From Strongyloides papillosus (Eukaryota; Nematoda; Chromadorea; Rhabditida; Strongyloididae), in NCBI GenBank assembly GCA_005656395.1, contig SRSI01000074.1, positions 682,001 through 746,000 of the forward strand: DNA of 64,000 nt, written 5' to 3'. Shown piece by piece: positions 1 to 11,779 of the stretch; position 1 is the first letter of the stretch, and the number at the start of each line of letters is the position of its first letter. The position numbers and the translations under genes were made by a program. The notes under the pieces were generated by a model that saw only the letters and a program-made list of their open reading frames with translations, was not told where the DNA came from and did not search any database.

Positions 1-918
1 TGATGGATTATTTATTAAATAGTGTAAATAATTTGCCATTTGTTTGCTCGTTTTAAAATCATCAACAGCTATAAATGATGAATTGGGAATACCAACGTCT
101 GTGTAAATATTTCTTTTCATAACAATAGGAATTGAATCAAAAGTAAATCTTTTCCAATACTTTTCAGTAATATAATTGTTACATATAGCATTTTCTAAGG
201 CAAAATAAAAATAATAATTATTAATAAAATTTTCTTCACATTTATAATCAGAAGCATTACACGTATTATTAGAGATAGGATTGATATGACAATTACCATA
301 AATATTTACCTGAATATATTTTTCTAATTTTCTGATAACTAATTCACGAGCTGAATTTGTATAACAATTTGATATATATCCTACAATTCCTTTATATAAT
401 TTCTTAGGAATTATTGCATCATAAGTATAGTTTAACCTTTTATGATTACCGTCACTTTTTATCCATTTGGTTCCATATTCAAATTTAACATCCGATTTAT
501 TATTATAAGACATAATCCAATTGAAATAATTATCTGGAGAAAATCTATAAATTGTGGAAAATGGTGCTTCTAATGCAAAATATACAAATTTTTGTGAAGG
601 GAAAGCTCTAGTAGGAAGATCATCTTTTTCTATATCAGCAAAATGAAATACAACTCCATCAGAGGTTGAAAATAATTTCTTATCTCTTGTAAATTCACAA
701 TTTATAGGTTCACATTTATTAAACATTTTTACCTCTTCAGTTAAAAAATATTTAGTATACATTAAAATTCTTTTTCTTTCCAATTTTGGTGTTACATCAA
801 ATTTTTTAATATATTCTTGAGTAAATAAATTATTATAAAATGAGATATATAATATTGTGCAAAATAATGTTGCAAATATAAGAACATAGTATAATGATTT
901 TCTTGTATAAATAAGCAT
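1..918 (-). CDS. alpha-1,3-fucosyltransferase (GT10), 3' end cut by window edge
   Basis: Golgi type II membrane enzyme of family GT10 that moves fucose from GDP-fucose onto glycans. An open frame runs from an ATG at 918 to the window edge (306 codons, no stop), so the C-terminus lies outside. Residues 7-28 are a single hydrophobic signal anchor. At about residues 235-255 the sequence has the GT10 signature (FYFALENAICNNYITEKYW), which corresponds to the donor-binding alpha1,3-Fuc motif with its conserved E-N and ITEK-W positions. Several N-glycosylation sequons are present. A tttctttatag acceptor lies 17 bp upstream of the ATG, compatible with trans-splicing or a 5' UTR intron. Its donor GDP-fucose depends on GMD, encoded in the same window near 25 kb. 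The family is clear; which nematode fut paralogue it is cannot be told. Confidence 0.9.
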   Translation of the reverse strand, partial: MLIYTRKSLYYVLIFATLFCTILYISFYNNLFTQEYIKKFDVTPKLERKRILMYTKYFLTEEVKMFNKCEPINCEFTRDKKLFSTSDGVVFHFADIEKDDLPTRAFPSQKFVYFALEAPFSTIYRFSPDNYFNWIMSYNNKSDVKFEYGTKWIKSDGNHKRLNYTYDAIIPKKLYKGIVGYISNCYTNSARELVIRKLEKYIQVNIYGNCHINPISNNTCNASDYKCEENFINNYYFYFALENAICNNYITEKYWKRFTFDSIPIVMKRNIYTDVGIPNSSFIAVDDFKTSKQMANYLHYLINNPS

Positions 919-1049
919 TTTGTTGTTGGTGACCAACCCTATAAAGAAACAAGATTAGTTTAATGATACTATAATTGTAATTATATAATTCAACATATTT
1001 ATACTCTCTCATAGCTTCTATATTCAAACTTTATAAGAATACTAACAAA

Positions 1050-3285
1050 TTTTACTAATTTACTACACACAAAAAATTAAAATAACAAATTTTGACAAAT
1101 CTATCTAAAATGCAATAAAATGTTCCACCATTTTAAAAAATTGAATATTATTCAAATTTTAAAACGACACAAAATATTAGGTTGTCTAGTACATTTTGCC
1201 GTTTTTTTTACAAAAAATAAATATATTTGACTTTTTAAACTAATGTGATTTTTTTAATTTTGATATTTTTTATAGCATTATGCTCATTTTAGATCCCAAC
1301 TTGTTTTTTATCTTTATTTTAAAAAATACGTTATTAAAAGTCAATTTTGTTTGAAGTTATTAATTTTTTAGTAAAAATCACTATTTTTAACAATTTTTCA
1401 ACAACAACAAGTCTATAAATTTTTTTACGATAACAATGAAAAGTAATAATTATTTACTCACACAAAGAATTATCAAGTAAAAATATTATTTTAGTATTCG
1501 TTCTTATTCTTAATAAAAGTATGTAATAGTTTTTTTTTTACTATAAATAAAAATTCATATTATTTTATAAATTTTTATAAGTTTGATTTTTAAAGATTAT
1601 CTTTAAAAAACATTATGAAAAAAATTAAGACTAGCAAACGTGAAAATTTCATAAAAATACAGTTTATAATGGTTCAAACTATTGGGAAATATAAAAAATG
1701 TACTGTAATATGTTAAAAATGTTTTTATAAAACTGTTTATAATTTTACATAGAACTAAATTCTAACCTTGTATTTTAAAATGTATTGTAGAAAACAACTC
1801 ATGTTATAAAATAAAAATGTATACTAGGAAAATAGAAAGTAATTTTAATAATTTTTTAATTATTGTTTTAATTGTTCATATACGAAATAATTGCGATAAA
1901 ATTAGACGCAAACCAGGAAAATTCAAATTTTTTTAGATGGGACAAATTTGTTACATTTTATGCAAACCTGTGTCCTTTTTATTTTTTGTTTGTATTGAAA
2001 GATTTCATATAAATTAAGATAAATTTGGAGTAAAAATTTTGCACTTTTTCATTTCAGTATGTCTACAATTAGAGTTGATAATTAATATGTAAAAAATAAA
2101 TATACCATAGATTAAACTAATAAAAGAATGATAGGACATTTGTTTGTTTACTATAACGATAGTAAAAGTCCATAAGTTTTGATAACCTATGAGGCATAAC
2201 AATCATTTTATATAAATCTTAGTAAATTGTCAAAATTTGTTACCATGTCTACGATTATTTTGAAATTTTAACACATGTAAATGATACAGTCATTTGTTAA
2301 TAATCTATGGAACGTTTTTTAAAAAAAATTATTAAGTATTGAAATAAAAGAAGCGTAGAAGTTCCTTCACACAAAAAAGTAGGACACAGATTTGCATGAA
2401 ATGTGGCAAATTTGTTCCACCTAATAAAATTTAAACTTTCTTGATTTGCGACTAATTTTACAATGATTATTGCGTACAAAAAAAATAAAACAATAAATAA
2501 AATAAGTTTCTATTTTTCTATTATATTATTGTTATTATAAAACCTTAGTTATTTTCTCGATACATTTTAGAATACAATATTCGAGTTTGACTTTATATAA
2601 AATTATGAATGTTTTTATAAAGACTATTTATTGACATATGACAGTATTTTGCTAATTTTAATAATTGTGTGAATTAATATAAATTAAATTTTTACTTAAA
2701 GTTACACTCATCTGACGATTCAACTTTCTTATACTGTTTTTCAAGAATTTTCAAAAAGTTAAACTTATTAAAAGTTTTAAAGCATTATGCGCCCTGTTCA
2801 TAGCAAGAACAATATTTTAAATTCATAATAGTTTGTATGTTTAGTAGTTAGTGGTTTTCGTTATTATTGTAATGAATATTTTAAATGAAAAACTTATTTT
2901 CATTGGTAGAATGTTTGAAATAACGGCCGTTGTTAAAACATTATCAACTTTACATGAAATTGACTTCTAATAACGTACCTCATAATTGTATTTTAAAAAA
3001 CAAAATGGATTCTAAAATAAGTAAAAATATTATTAAAGTTACTAAGATTAAATAAAAGTTAAATTACTTCAAAATATCAAAAGTATATAGTTTTGTAAAA
3101 AACGACCAAATTGATGTGACAACCTAAAATTTTGCGTCATTTGAAAAATTTTTGTTAACGCTTGATATTTTTAGAATTTTAATAAAATTTCATTTTTTTT
3201 TAATGGTGGGATATTTTTATTGCATTCTATGGAAAATTGTTCCTTTTATTTTCGTGTTTTGACTGTAAACTAATTAAATTTTTTT
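1050..3285. repeat. long degenerate inverted repeat (foldback) centred near 2.16 kb
   Basis: The two halves are diverged reverse complements of each other. Matched pairs are 1166-1186 with 3118-3138 (2 mismatches in 21), 1327-1347 with 2957-2977 (1 in 21), 1941-1976 with 2381-2417 (about 31 of 36) and 1111-1130 with 3203-3225. All have their midpoint at about 2152-2180, so this is one long palindrome-like structure with small indels rather than scattered matches. The pair at 1178 and 3126 (TTAGGTTGTC...) resembles a mariner terminus, but similarity continues outside it. No coding remnant was recognised. The outer limits are approximate. Confidence 0.75.
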
Positions 3286-6200
3286 GATAAAATGCAAATA
3301 ATAATTTACTCGAATAAATATCTCATCAAACAGTATTTTTAACATTTAAAGCAAAAATTTGCAAAGATATATAATTAATAAATACTGAAATTTATTTTTT
3401 AGAGGTTAATTTGTAACAAAAATTATCTTTAATACATTTATTATCACATTAATAGTGGTCGTATTGAAATGAAAAATACAAAAAATTTCTATAAAATATC
3501 ATATTTTATAGGTAATCTTGATATATATTTCAATTTAAAAGTAGATCATATTAATTTTTGTACATTTAATACTATAGTATTACTCACTAATTTTCATTAA
3601 CAATAGTAAAAACTTTTCCTTATATTGTTTTGTTTGCTATAACTAAAATAATAAATTTTAAAAATCAAGGCTTTTTTCTAAAGAAATTGTTGATAATCTT
3701 CCATATACCTTTCAAAAATTATAGAATGGAATTTTTCATCTTTTAAAATTTTTAACAAATAATAACTTTTATAGTGACTGAGTTAAATACATTATAGTAT
3801 AAGATATTATATATTTTTTTAATTTTATTTTTATGGAATATAATGTAAATTCTATCTATTAAAAGGTTACTAGTTCGATCTTATTCTCAAAAATGTATCT
3901 AATATGTGGAATTTATTTTTAAACTATAAATTGAAAAATTAAAAAGTTATAAAAAAACTAATTGTTATCATTTTAACAATAAATTTACATGCAAACTAAA
4001 CTTTATAATGAACGCATCATATGTTTCATAAAGATAGTTAAAATTATGATAATATCAAACTTTTTTTTTATCACTTTTATGTATTAAAATGCAAGCATCG
4101 TTATAACTCATTAGTATATATAATTCATATTATCATGATTATTTTAAATAGAAATTAAATAAAATATTGAATTCTATGTAAAAATTTAGCAATAAACAAA
4201 TAATAAATTAGTATTTGATATAAACTATATATATTTATATATTTTAAACTTTTCCCATAGTTTTCTGATGTTGATTGAAATATATTATTATAGCATATTC
4301 TTTATTTGGAGAACAAACCATAATGATAAATTTTATAGTTATTTGCAAAAAAAGAAATATTTACTAATCTTATAAAACAATTGTTAAACTTTTTCTTATA
4401 TAAAAAAATTATAAATTGAATTTAAATAGAAAATAAGATTAATATAAATAACATACGTTAAAGGTATAAACGAGCATAAACTTTTATGTACAATCATAAA
4501 GTATATCAATTGATAGATTGTGTATCATATTACTAATTTTATCAGTGAACAAATAGTGTAGTTCAGAATGTTCAAATTTTTAATATCATGTTATTAGTTT
4601 CCAAAGAAATCAAAATTATTTTGGGTAATAAAGATTGAATGTATCAATAAAAATAAAGAGAAAACTTTTAGAAGTTATGAATTAGATTTCATATTAACTA
4701 TCTTGCTATTGTATTTTTAATTCTTTAAAACAAACTTTTGATACTATATCTATGAGTTTAGAAATGAATAAAAATAAACTCATATTTAAAAAAGACATTT
4801 TTGTATTTCACCTCTAATAAGATATTTATGTTGTATTATTTAAGAGTAAATTATGTAAAAAATTATTATGTTTCTTATGGAGCATAAGTATATTGTTTAC
4901 AAAAGAGTTTTTAAATAAAGTTTTTATGAATTGAAATTTTTGATATGATTGATTACATTGTGTTAAGGTTAAATAATTTTTCTGTACAATAATATTTTGT
5001 TAAAAGCTGATAAAAATTTTCTTACTTTTTCAAATCGATTAAAATAGTTTAAGCAAAAATTGAGGATATAATTCTAAAAGCTAAAACAGGTGAAATTACT
5101 AATTCTATTTTCACATTAAAATTAGAGTTGTTGTTTATAAGAGATAAATTTATATAGTTGTGTATATGAGTGTTTGTATTATTTCACTTAAGAAGTTTTA
5201 CATTCAATTTCTACAAAATTTGAAATTTTTACGGAAATTTTGAAAAAATTAAATTATCTATATTTTTACCCTAAAATTGTGGATTTTAACATTTTATTAT
5301 AAAAATAAATCAAAGTTAAGTTTCAAAACTTATTATTGTTTTAAATATTCTATTTTTACAAAAAATTATATCTCAAATGATTAAAATGCACTTTATTTTT
5401 AAATTTCATTTTTTCGTCCAAGCTAGTAGAAACAATGAAAATATGTAGTTAATTTCTCTTCATAAACATGTATTTTTCCTTTCAATAATATGTTAAAAAT
5501 TTAAAATGTAATAAATATGTTTATTCGTTAAATGTAAAATGGAAAACATTGTATATTAATATCTATTAAAAACTTTAAATCATTGAATTTTTTATTGAAC
5601 CGATATCACTAATAACGTAGTGTCTTTGCCACATTTTTACTATCTTAATGAAATATTGTATATTTCAAAAAAGTTATATTAGCTGTACAAAATTTTTAAT
5701 GATTGTTTATAAAATAAGTTCGTTCTTTTTTAATTTTTCGATATAACTAAAAACTAAGAATCGAAAATATAAAACAAAAATATTTTTAATACATAGATCA
5801 GACTTTAGTTAAGTTATTGCTATATAACCTATTTGAAAGTCATAAAAATGTGTTGATAATAATACAGTATTTTTTGACATTTTAATATTAATTGGTTAAA
5901 CTTTCTATAAACAATATTAGAAATATTATAGTGAATTTTTAACAGATACATTTTATATAATATCAAACTTAATATTTTGTGATTACAAATTAGCTAAGAT
6001 CTGTTATTTTTTATAAAACTAAAATACATCTAACCTTAAAAAATACAATTATATTACTATGAAAACATATATTAAAATTTTTGGAACAAAAAAAAAGATA
6101 CCATAACATACAATCTAAAAATTTTAAGTGTGTGATTTTTTTAGATTCTATTTTAATATTTTTATAAAAGAAGAATTAGATACTTATTTTCTGAGAATAA

Positions 6201-6514
6201 CTACTACGGTAATTTTTATATACAACAGAGTTATTATTAAAAAACATAAGTTCTTAAGCGAGAGAGTAAATATGATTTTCAAATTAGTGTATTTACTTTA
6301 TGAAATATAAAGCTCGATTAGTTGGATTAATTAAATAAGTTCAATAATTTTTCACTATCAGAACATAAACTTTTCCACTCTACATCTATCTTTTAATATT
6401 AATTTTGTTCGTTTAAAAATAACATATTCATAATTTTTATATCACTCAAAAATATAGTTGAATTTCAAATTTTGATAAAATTCTTACTAATAGCAATTAT
6501 AAAGCTACAGTATA

Positions 6515-7316
6515 CAAGGTGTCTAAAAAGTCATTACCACATTTTGCTATAATGTAACTCTTCTTGTTAATGATATTTGTGATATTGTTTCCAATTTAAA
6601 CATAACTCGTATTCTACAAAATATTTCCAAAATAATAGAAAACAACTAATTTTAACTACAGCTTTTAGAGATTATATTATGTCTTTTTTTAAAGATAATT
6701 TTGATTATTTTTAAACTTTAAAATAAACCAAATTTTTTACAAACGTTGTAGTCCTGGGAGCACCTAAAGGGGTCTACTGGATTCTTGAGTAATTATATAG
6801 AGCAGATAAGTTTACAAGTTTATTAAGGATAACTAAATATGAGGGGAAAAATATATAATGAATTAATGTATATTCTATATGTTTTATATTGTCTAAATTT
6901 ATGTACTCCATTCTTGAATTCTTAGATAATGATTCAAGTCTCCCTGAACTATCAGATACATCCGTTTAATGTTGCAGAGCCTTCCATGTTAACAATGTAA
7001 TGCTTGTTTAAAATATTAACATAATTTTTTTAAAAGCAGATGCAACTGTCAGTTATCAATGAAAAAAATCTCTTTAATTGTATTTATATAAGTCCACTAC
7101 ACTCGTTTAAAAACTAAAAGTGATCAAAATTTTCTTTTAAAAACCGAAATTATTTAATTCCTAATAGCTTTGTTAAAATTAATTATTTTATAATATTTTT
7201 AAAAAATTTAATAGAACAAGAGTAAGCTTTAAGTTAAATATAATATCATAAATAATTATCATTAACAGGAAAGGGTACCTTTTAACAAAACGTGATGATG
7301 ACTTTATGGAACCCTG
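6515..7316. mobile_element. degenerate mariner-like element (TIR pair flanked by TA)
   Basis: CAAGGTGTCTAAAAAGTCAT at 6515 and the reverse complement of the sequence ending at 7316 (CAGGGTTCCATAAAGTCATC) align over about 31 bp with one gap. The inner part, AAAGTCAT-A-CAC-TTTTG, is the best conserved. Each end is bordered by TA (6513-6514 and 7317-7318), as expected for Tc1/mariner insertion. The 802 bp interior has a few blocks less AT-rich than the surroundings (6750-6800, 6900-7000) but no intact transposase frame, so it is a decayed copy or a non-autonomous derivative. Confidence 0.55.
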
Positions 7317-7520
7317 TACCTGATATTACTTCAAGATTGTAAGAATGGCAAAATAAACACAATTAAAATAACTATTATTTCCGTATATTTTTGTTATATT
7401 AAAACAAATAGAAGATAAATTAATTATTAAACTTTTATTAATTCGAAATCATAATAATATCGATAATATCAGATTGTTGATGTAATTAACCAACAAAACA
7501 AATTAATCTTTTGAACATTT

Positions 7521-7664
7521 TTATGGATTCATGTTTATATTAAATTCGCATGTTTCTACTTCATTATCATCTGGAACTTTTTTATCTTGTAGCTCATTTA
7601 TTTCAGATGGAATAGCAAAAATTTGTAAGAAAATATAAAAAATAATTAATAAAGAATATTTCAT
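7521..7664 (-). CDS. candidate small secreted peptide (47 aa)
   Basis: Short frame that begins with a classic signal peptide (MKYSLLIIFYIFLQIFA, then IPSE) and would leave about 30 residues, acidic with one cysteine. A TATA-like GTATATAAAC on the minus strand at 7717-7726 would place transcription start near 7690, which is why the ATG at 7664 is preferred over the in-frame ATG at 7706. A minus-strand AATAAA lies downstream at about 7434-7439. No family was recognised. It may be a secreted or neuropeptide-like product, or a chance frame in AT-rich DNA. Confidence 0.35.
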   Translation of the reverse strand: MKYSLLIIFYIFLQIFAIPSEINELQDKKVPDDNEVETCEFNINMNP

Positions 7665-7706
7665 TGTTTTAAAACACTTAAAATAAGATAATAGGTATTT
7701 TAACAT

Positions 7707-8284
7707 ATTTTTGATTGTTTATATACTATCAATTGTCTGAAAAATGTAAAGTTATTTTAAAAAATCATATAAATAATTGTTAAAAAACTGAAGGTAAGTT
7801 TTTATTATAAAAATAAAAGTTAGTAATTGAGGATTATTTTCAAAATTTAGAATAAATATTTTGCATAAGGCCAATGATTATAATTTATTTAAGATCAAAT
7901 TGTGTTTAACAAAGAAAAATAATCTTATGGAATGTGTATAATTAAAGTTTATTTTATAGTTCAAAACATGTTTATAACTAGAAAAATTAATTTCACTTCG
8001 TGATAAAATTTAAGAATATATTCGAGGATAAATGTTGAAAGGGAAAAAAGTTTTATTATTTTTTTAAAATATCTTACTTCAAAAATTTTATCATACTGAT
8101 GTGTGTTACTGTAATTAAAGTAAAATAACAACAAATCATTCACTTAAACTTTCTTTATCTATTAAATATTTCTTAAGCAATGAGTGCAATCAGGAGATTT
8201 TTTATGAAAACATCTTATATTTTTATTCACATTTTCGAGAAATATTAAAAATAACAACTAAAAGTAATTATTTTTATTATATAT
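7707..8284. other. intergenic, AT-rich
   Basis: Between the small-peptide candidate and the chemoreceptor. A 60-codon minus-strand frame (7961-8143) shows no domain. Nothing else is recognised apart from the TATA-like site noted for the peptide. Confidence 0.6.
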
Positions 8285-9229
8285 TTACTTTATTCGATTT
8301 GAACTTAATTGTGCCGCTGGCTTTGCTTTTTTGGAAGAAAACCTATTGCACAAAAGTAACTTTTTGTAAAAAGCAATATACCTTGTTCTAACTGTTTGAC
8401 ATGTTATTAATAATATAAGACCATTTACAAGGCAAAGGAGATCTTCACAAAATGGATATAAGTGTAATGCTATGTTGTATACACTTGGATTATAGGTTAA
8501 ATATCCTGAAACAACCTGAATAACAGCGGCAATAATTAATAAAATTTGAGCCAAAATTTCAAAACTGACAAATACAAATAAATTTATTTCTCTTCGTAGT
8601 TGTGTAGCATTATTTCCTTGTCTCATTTTTACAACGAGTATAAAACTCCATATTCCGAAAAAACAACATGCAGCACACGAAACAATTATTGAACAAATAC
8701 CAAATATAATTGAATTATATTGTTTTTTGTAATTTTGTAATTCAAGAATTGTTGTTGAATCATCTTCTACAAACGACACAACTCCAGTTTCATTCCAGCA
8801 CCATAACATAATGACTGAAGGAAATGAAAATTGTAAAACAAATAAACCTCCAATTAACCATTTATTAAATATTTTATCAAATGATAAAGGAAATTTTATG
8901 ATTACGAATCTATTAATCACCTGTGTTAAATGACCAAAACCAATTATACAAGGAAGATATACAGATAAGCCATAAAGCATTCCAGGAAATGTTTTCATAT
9001 TAATATACCATTCATTTAAAACATTAAAAAATGGCAAACGAACTATAAAATATTCAGTAATTATAAAGATAAACTCAAAAGTATTATTTATAACTAGTAT
9101 TCCATAAAATTTTATTGGAAAATCAGGATCTTTTCTAATTAACTTCCATAGTAGAAAAAGATAAACTGTAATAGATAGGAAAAGTAGTAATAAATCAATA
9201 CATATCAGTATTAGATTGTAAGCTATCAT
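8285..9229 (-). CDS. serpentine (7TM) chemoreceptor, Srg/Srv-like
   Basis: Single-exon seven-transmembrane receptor of 314 aa, the usual length for nematode chemosensory GPCRs, starting at the first ATG (9229). Hydrophobic segments lie at about residues 6-30, 42-62, 85-110, 128-148, 175-205, 222-245 and 262-282. The segment HLTQVINRFVIIKFP after TM3 takes the place of the DRY-type motif and fits the NRF-FP pattern of the Srg superfamily. The TM7 region (YPFCEDLLCLVNGLILLI) and a basic cytoplasmic tail follow. Such receptors act in ciliated sensory neurons. Srg against Srv is not settled by eye. Confidence 0.8.
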   Translation of the reverse strand: MIAYNLILICIDLLLLFLSITVYLFLLWKLIRKDPDFPIKFYGILVINNTFEFIFIITEYFIVRLPFFNVLNEWYINMKTFPGMLYGLSVYLPCIIGFGHLTQVINRFVIIKFPLSFDKIFNKWLIGGLFVLQFSFPSVIMLWCWNETGVVSFVEDDSTTILELQNYKKQYNSIIFGICSIIVSCAACCFFGIWSFILVVKMRQGNNATQLRREINLFVFVSFEILAQILLIIAAVIQVVSGYLTYNPSVYNIALHLYPFCEDLLCLVNGLILLITCQTVRTRYIAFYKKLLLCNRFSSKKAKPAAQLSSNRIK

Positions 9230-11779
9230 TATTTAACAGTCTTAAATATTATTCAATGATTAGTTTAAAATAATTATATATCCTTTCTATTTTATAATTC
9301 TTATAAAGTACTATAATTATTATTAAAAAACTATATGAAAAATATCTAAAAAAATATTATAATACGGAACTATTTAAATTAATGTATAATTTTTTGACAT
9401 AATAATTTATTACTTAATATTTTATATTATATAAAAAAATTAGATTTTTTTAAATTTAGAATATACTTGGATAATTATTTTATTAAATCACGTTTTTTGA
9501 GTCAGTCGAACATTTTTTAAAAATTTGATACAACACAAATTTGTAACCCCCCATTTTTATTTTATTAATAAAAAGAGCAACTAAAATAATGTATGTTGGC
9601 AGATTTATTCAGTCTGAAACTTTGAGATACAGGAGCTGCAGTAATACAGGGTCGGAAAAATTTATTTTTACAAGTTTCCGGTAAATAGATTTTTTTTAAA
9701 ATAAATATTGTTTCTAGGGGTAATTTTTCATGAAAAAACGAATGAACAAAGTGAAAACATGCGTTTTTTTTCATTTTTGTACTCATACTCAAAAACATAT
9801 TGTGTTACACTTTTTATTTTTTATTATTTGTTGAATCTAGATGTAAAATTACATGAAAAATCGAATAAGCATAGTGAGAACATGCGCTTCTTTGATTTTT
9901 GTACTCAAAAAATGAAAAAACTATAAAAAAGTTTCAAAAGACAATAAAGACGGAAATTTACGTATCCGAAAGTATTCTCATTCGTTTTCTTATAAAGAAT
10001 TACTCCTAGAAGCAATATTTATTTTTGAAAAAACTTATTTACCGGGAACTTATAAAAATCAATTTTTCCCACTTTGAGTCACTGTAGCTTCTGTATCTCA
10101 AAGTTTCAGGCCGAATGAATTTGCCAACATACATTATTTTAGTTGCTCTTTCTATTAATGAAATAAAAATGGGGGGTAAAATTTTCCAGTTGTACCTCTA
10201 ATGTCTGATCGACTCACAAAACGTGTTTTAAATATTTTAAAGTAAAAACAATCTTTATGCCTACATTATGAATTTTAATGTATTAAAAATATCTTTATAT
10301 TTAGATTATTTAAAAAAAAACTTACAATAAAATACTATTTTAATCGTTATGAAATATTTTTTACAACACCATTTTCTAATAAAACATTTTACATAGAAAA
10401 TATTTATTTAAAGTTTATAAGAAATATTATTTCATATATATAACTGATCAAATTTGTAAAAATATATAACTTATTTATTTTATTTATATTATGTTTGTTA
10501 AATAAAAAAATAAGCTTTTATTGCAATATTTTTTAAAATTAGTGAGACAACTGATAAGTAGCCTATAAACTGAAGTACAAATTTTTCCCATTAAAAGTAT
10601 GTAGTATAAATGGATTAAAATAAACTATAACTAATATGAATATGATTAATGTAAAAGATAACAGCAAAAAATTTATTTTTTAAAGAAATTAATGTATTAA
10701 AAATTAAAGAACTTACAAAATACATTTTAATTCAACAAATGTTAATGGTTATGAAAAGAAAAAATAATAACTATTTTCAAATTATTACAATAGAATAAGT
10801 TGAAATTTGATATTGTATTCTTCAAAATTGTAAATGCATAATGATTTTTACCTATTATATGAAACTAATTTGACGTTAGCATGATAAATTGTAAGTACAA
10901 AATATATCTTTATTTTATAAATTTTTAATAAAAAGGCAACAAAATTATTCTCAAATTTTAACAATATTTTGGTGTTTCCTTGTTAGGATAATTTTTTTTA
11001 AATTTTAAATTTATTATTAAGCGTAGTAGAGAAACAATTAGAAATTATAGCTTACTTAGTAGTTAAAATTTGTAAATGTTTTTTCTAATAAATGCTCTGT
11101 TTGGGTATGAAATGTAAATAAAAAAACAAAAGTAGTTTTAGAAATCAATTTATTTTTGTAACTATTTATTTATCCAATAAAAATATTATTAAATATAAAT
11201 TTTAATAGTAAATCTTTCAAACAATACTCAAACAACTATGGCAATCTTTCTAATTAGATGATACTATTTATAAATGCTCAGAGTTCTAGTGTGAAAATTA
11301 ACAGTTTCAAATAATTCATTGTTGAAGATTATGATATTCAATGAACTAAAAAAATTAAAGTCATATAACTTCATTGAATTGAGTTTTTAATTACTTTGTT
11401 TTCAACAATGTATGATTACGTAATTGAATTCAAAAATTAAAAAAAAAGTGTTGACGTTTTTGCCATCAAATATTTTTTGTTAATTCTTTGACTTATATAT
11501 GATTGATAAACTGTATTCTAAAGATAATTCAAAACTATTAAGTACTTAAAAATGTATAAAGAAATTAAATAGTTTTTTTTTCTATATGTTCAATATCAAA
11601 CAAATAAAAAAAGAAACATTGAAGTATATCATATTATAACAATCATTGATCATCGTTTTTAGCTTACCTAAAATTTTTATATAAAATCTTAAAAAAACGA
11701 TGACTGGAGACTATCTACACATATTTTCTGAAAGCGATTAACCAATTACTTTTGCAATCATTTTTTACTTTCTCAAGAT
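9230..11779. other. intergenic, contains a foldback element
   Basis: 2.5 kb between two divergent genes. The only structure seen is the inverted-repeat element at 9487-10227. Short frames at 9565-9798 and 9708-9926 lie inside that element. The rest (10230-11779) is AT-rich without recognised features, apart from a tctcaag acceptor-like sequence directly before the next gene's ATG. Confidence 0.65.
9487..10227. mobile_element. foldback/MITE-like element with long inverted arms, TTAA-flanked
   Basis: A 741 bp element whose left arm (9487 to about 9750) is the diverged reverse complement of its right arm (about 9966-10227). The outer ends pair as ATCACGTTTTTTGAGTC and, reversed, AACACGTTTTGTGAGTC. 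TTAA lies immediately outside both ends (9483-9486 and 10228-10231), matching the target-site duplication of piggyBac-type transposons, although TTAA is common in such AT-rich DNA. The centre has two direct copies of a roughly 58 bp unit (from 9729 and 9853). No transposase is encoded, so it would be non-autonomous. Confidence 0.7.

Larger units (their letters stand above)
919..7520. other. gene-poor AT-rich stretch
   Basis: No convincing gene in 6.6 kb. Short frames at 2014-2202, 2297-2479 and 6128-6310 are low-complexity, and the first two lie within an inverted repeat. The stretch holds a degenerate long inverted repeat (about 1050-3285) and a mariner-like terminal-repeat pair (6515-7316), listed separately. 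The rest (3300-6500) is very AT-rich with no recognised structure. Confidence 0.7.

Noticed and set aside
833..1027. 64-codon minus-strand frame
   Set aside because: Out of frame with, and overlapping, the fucosyltransferase 5' end; low-complexity composition.
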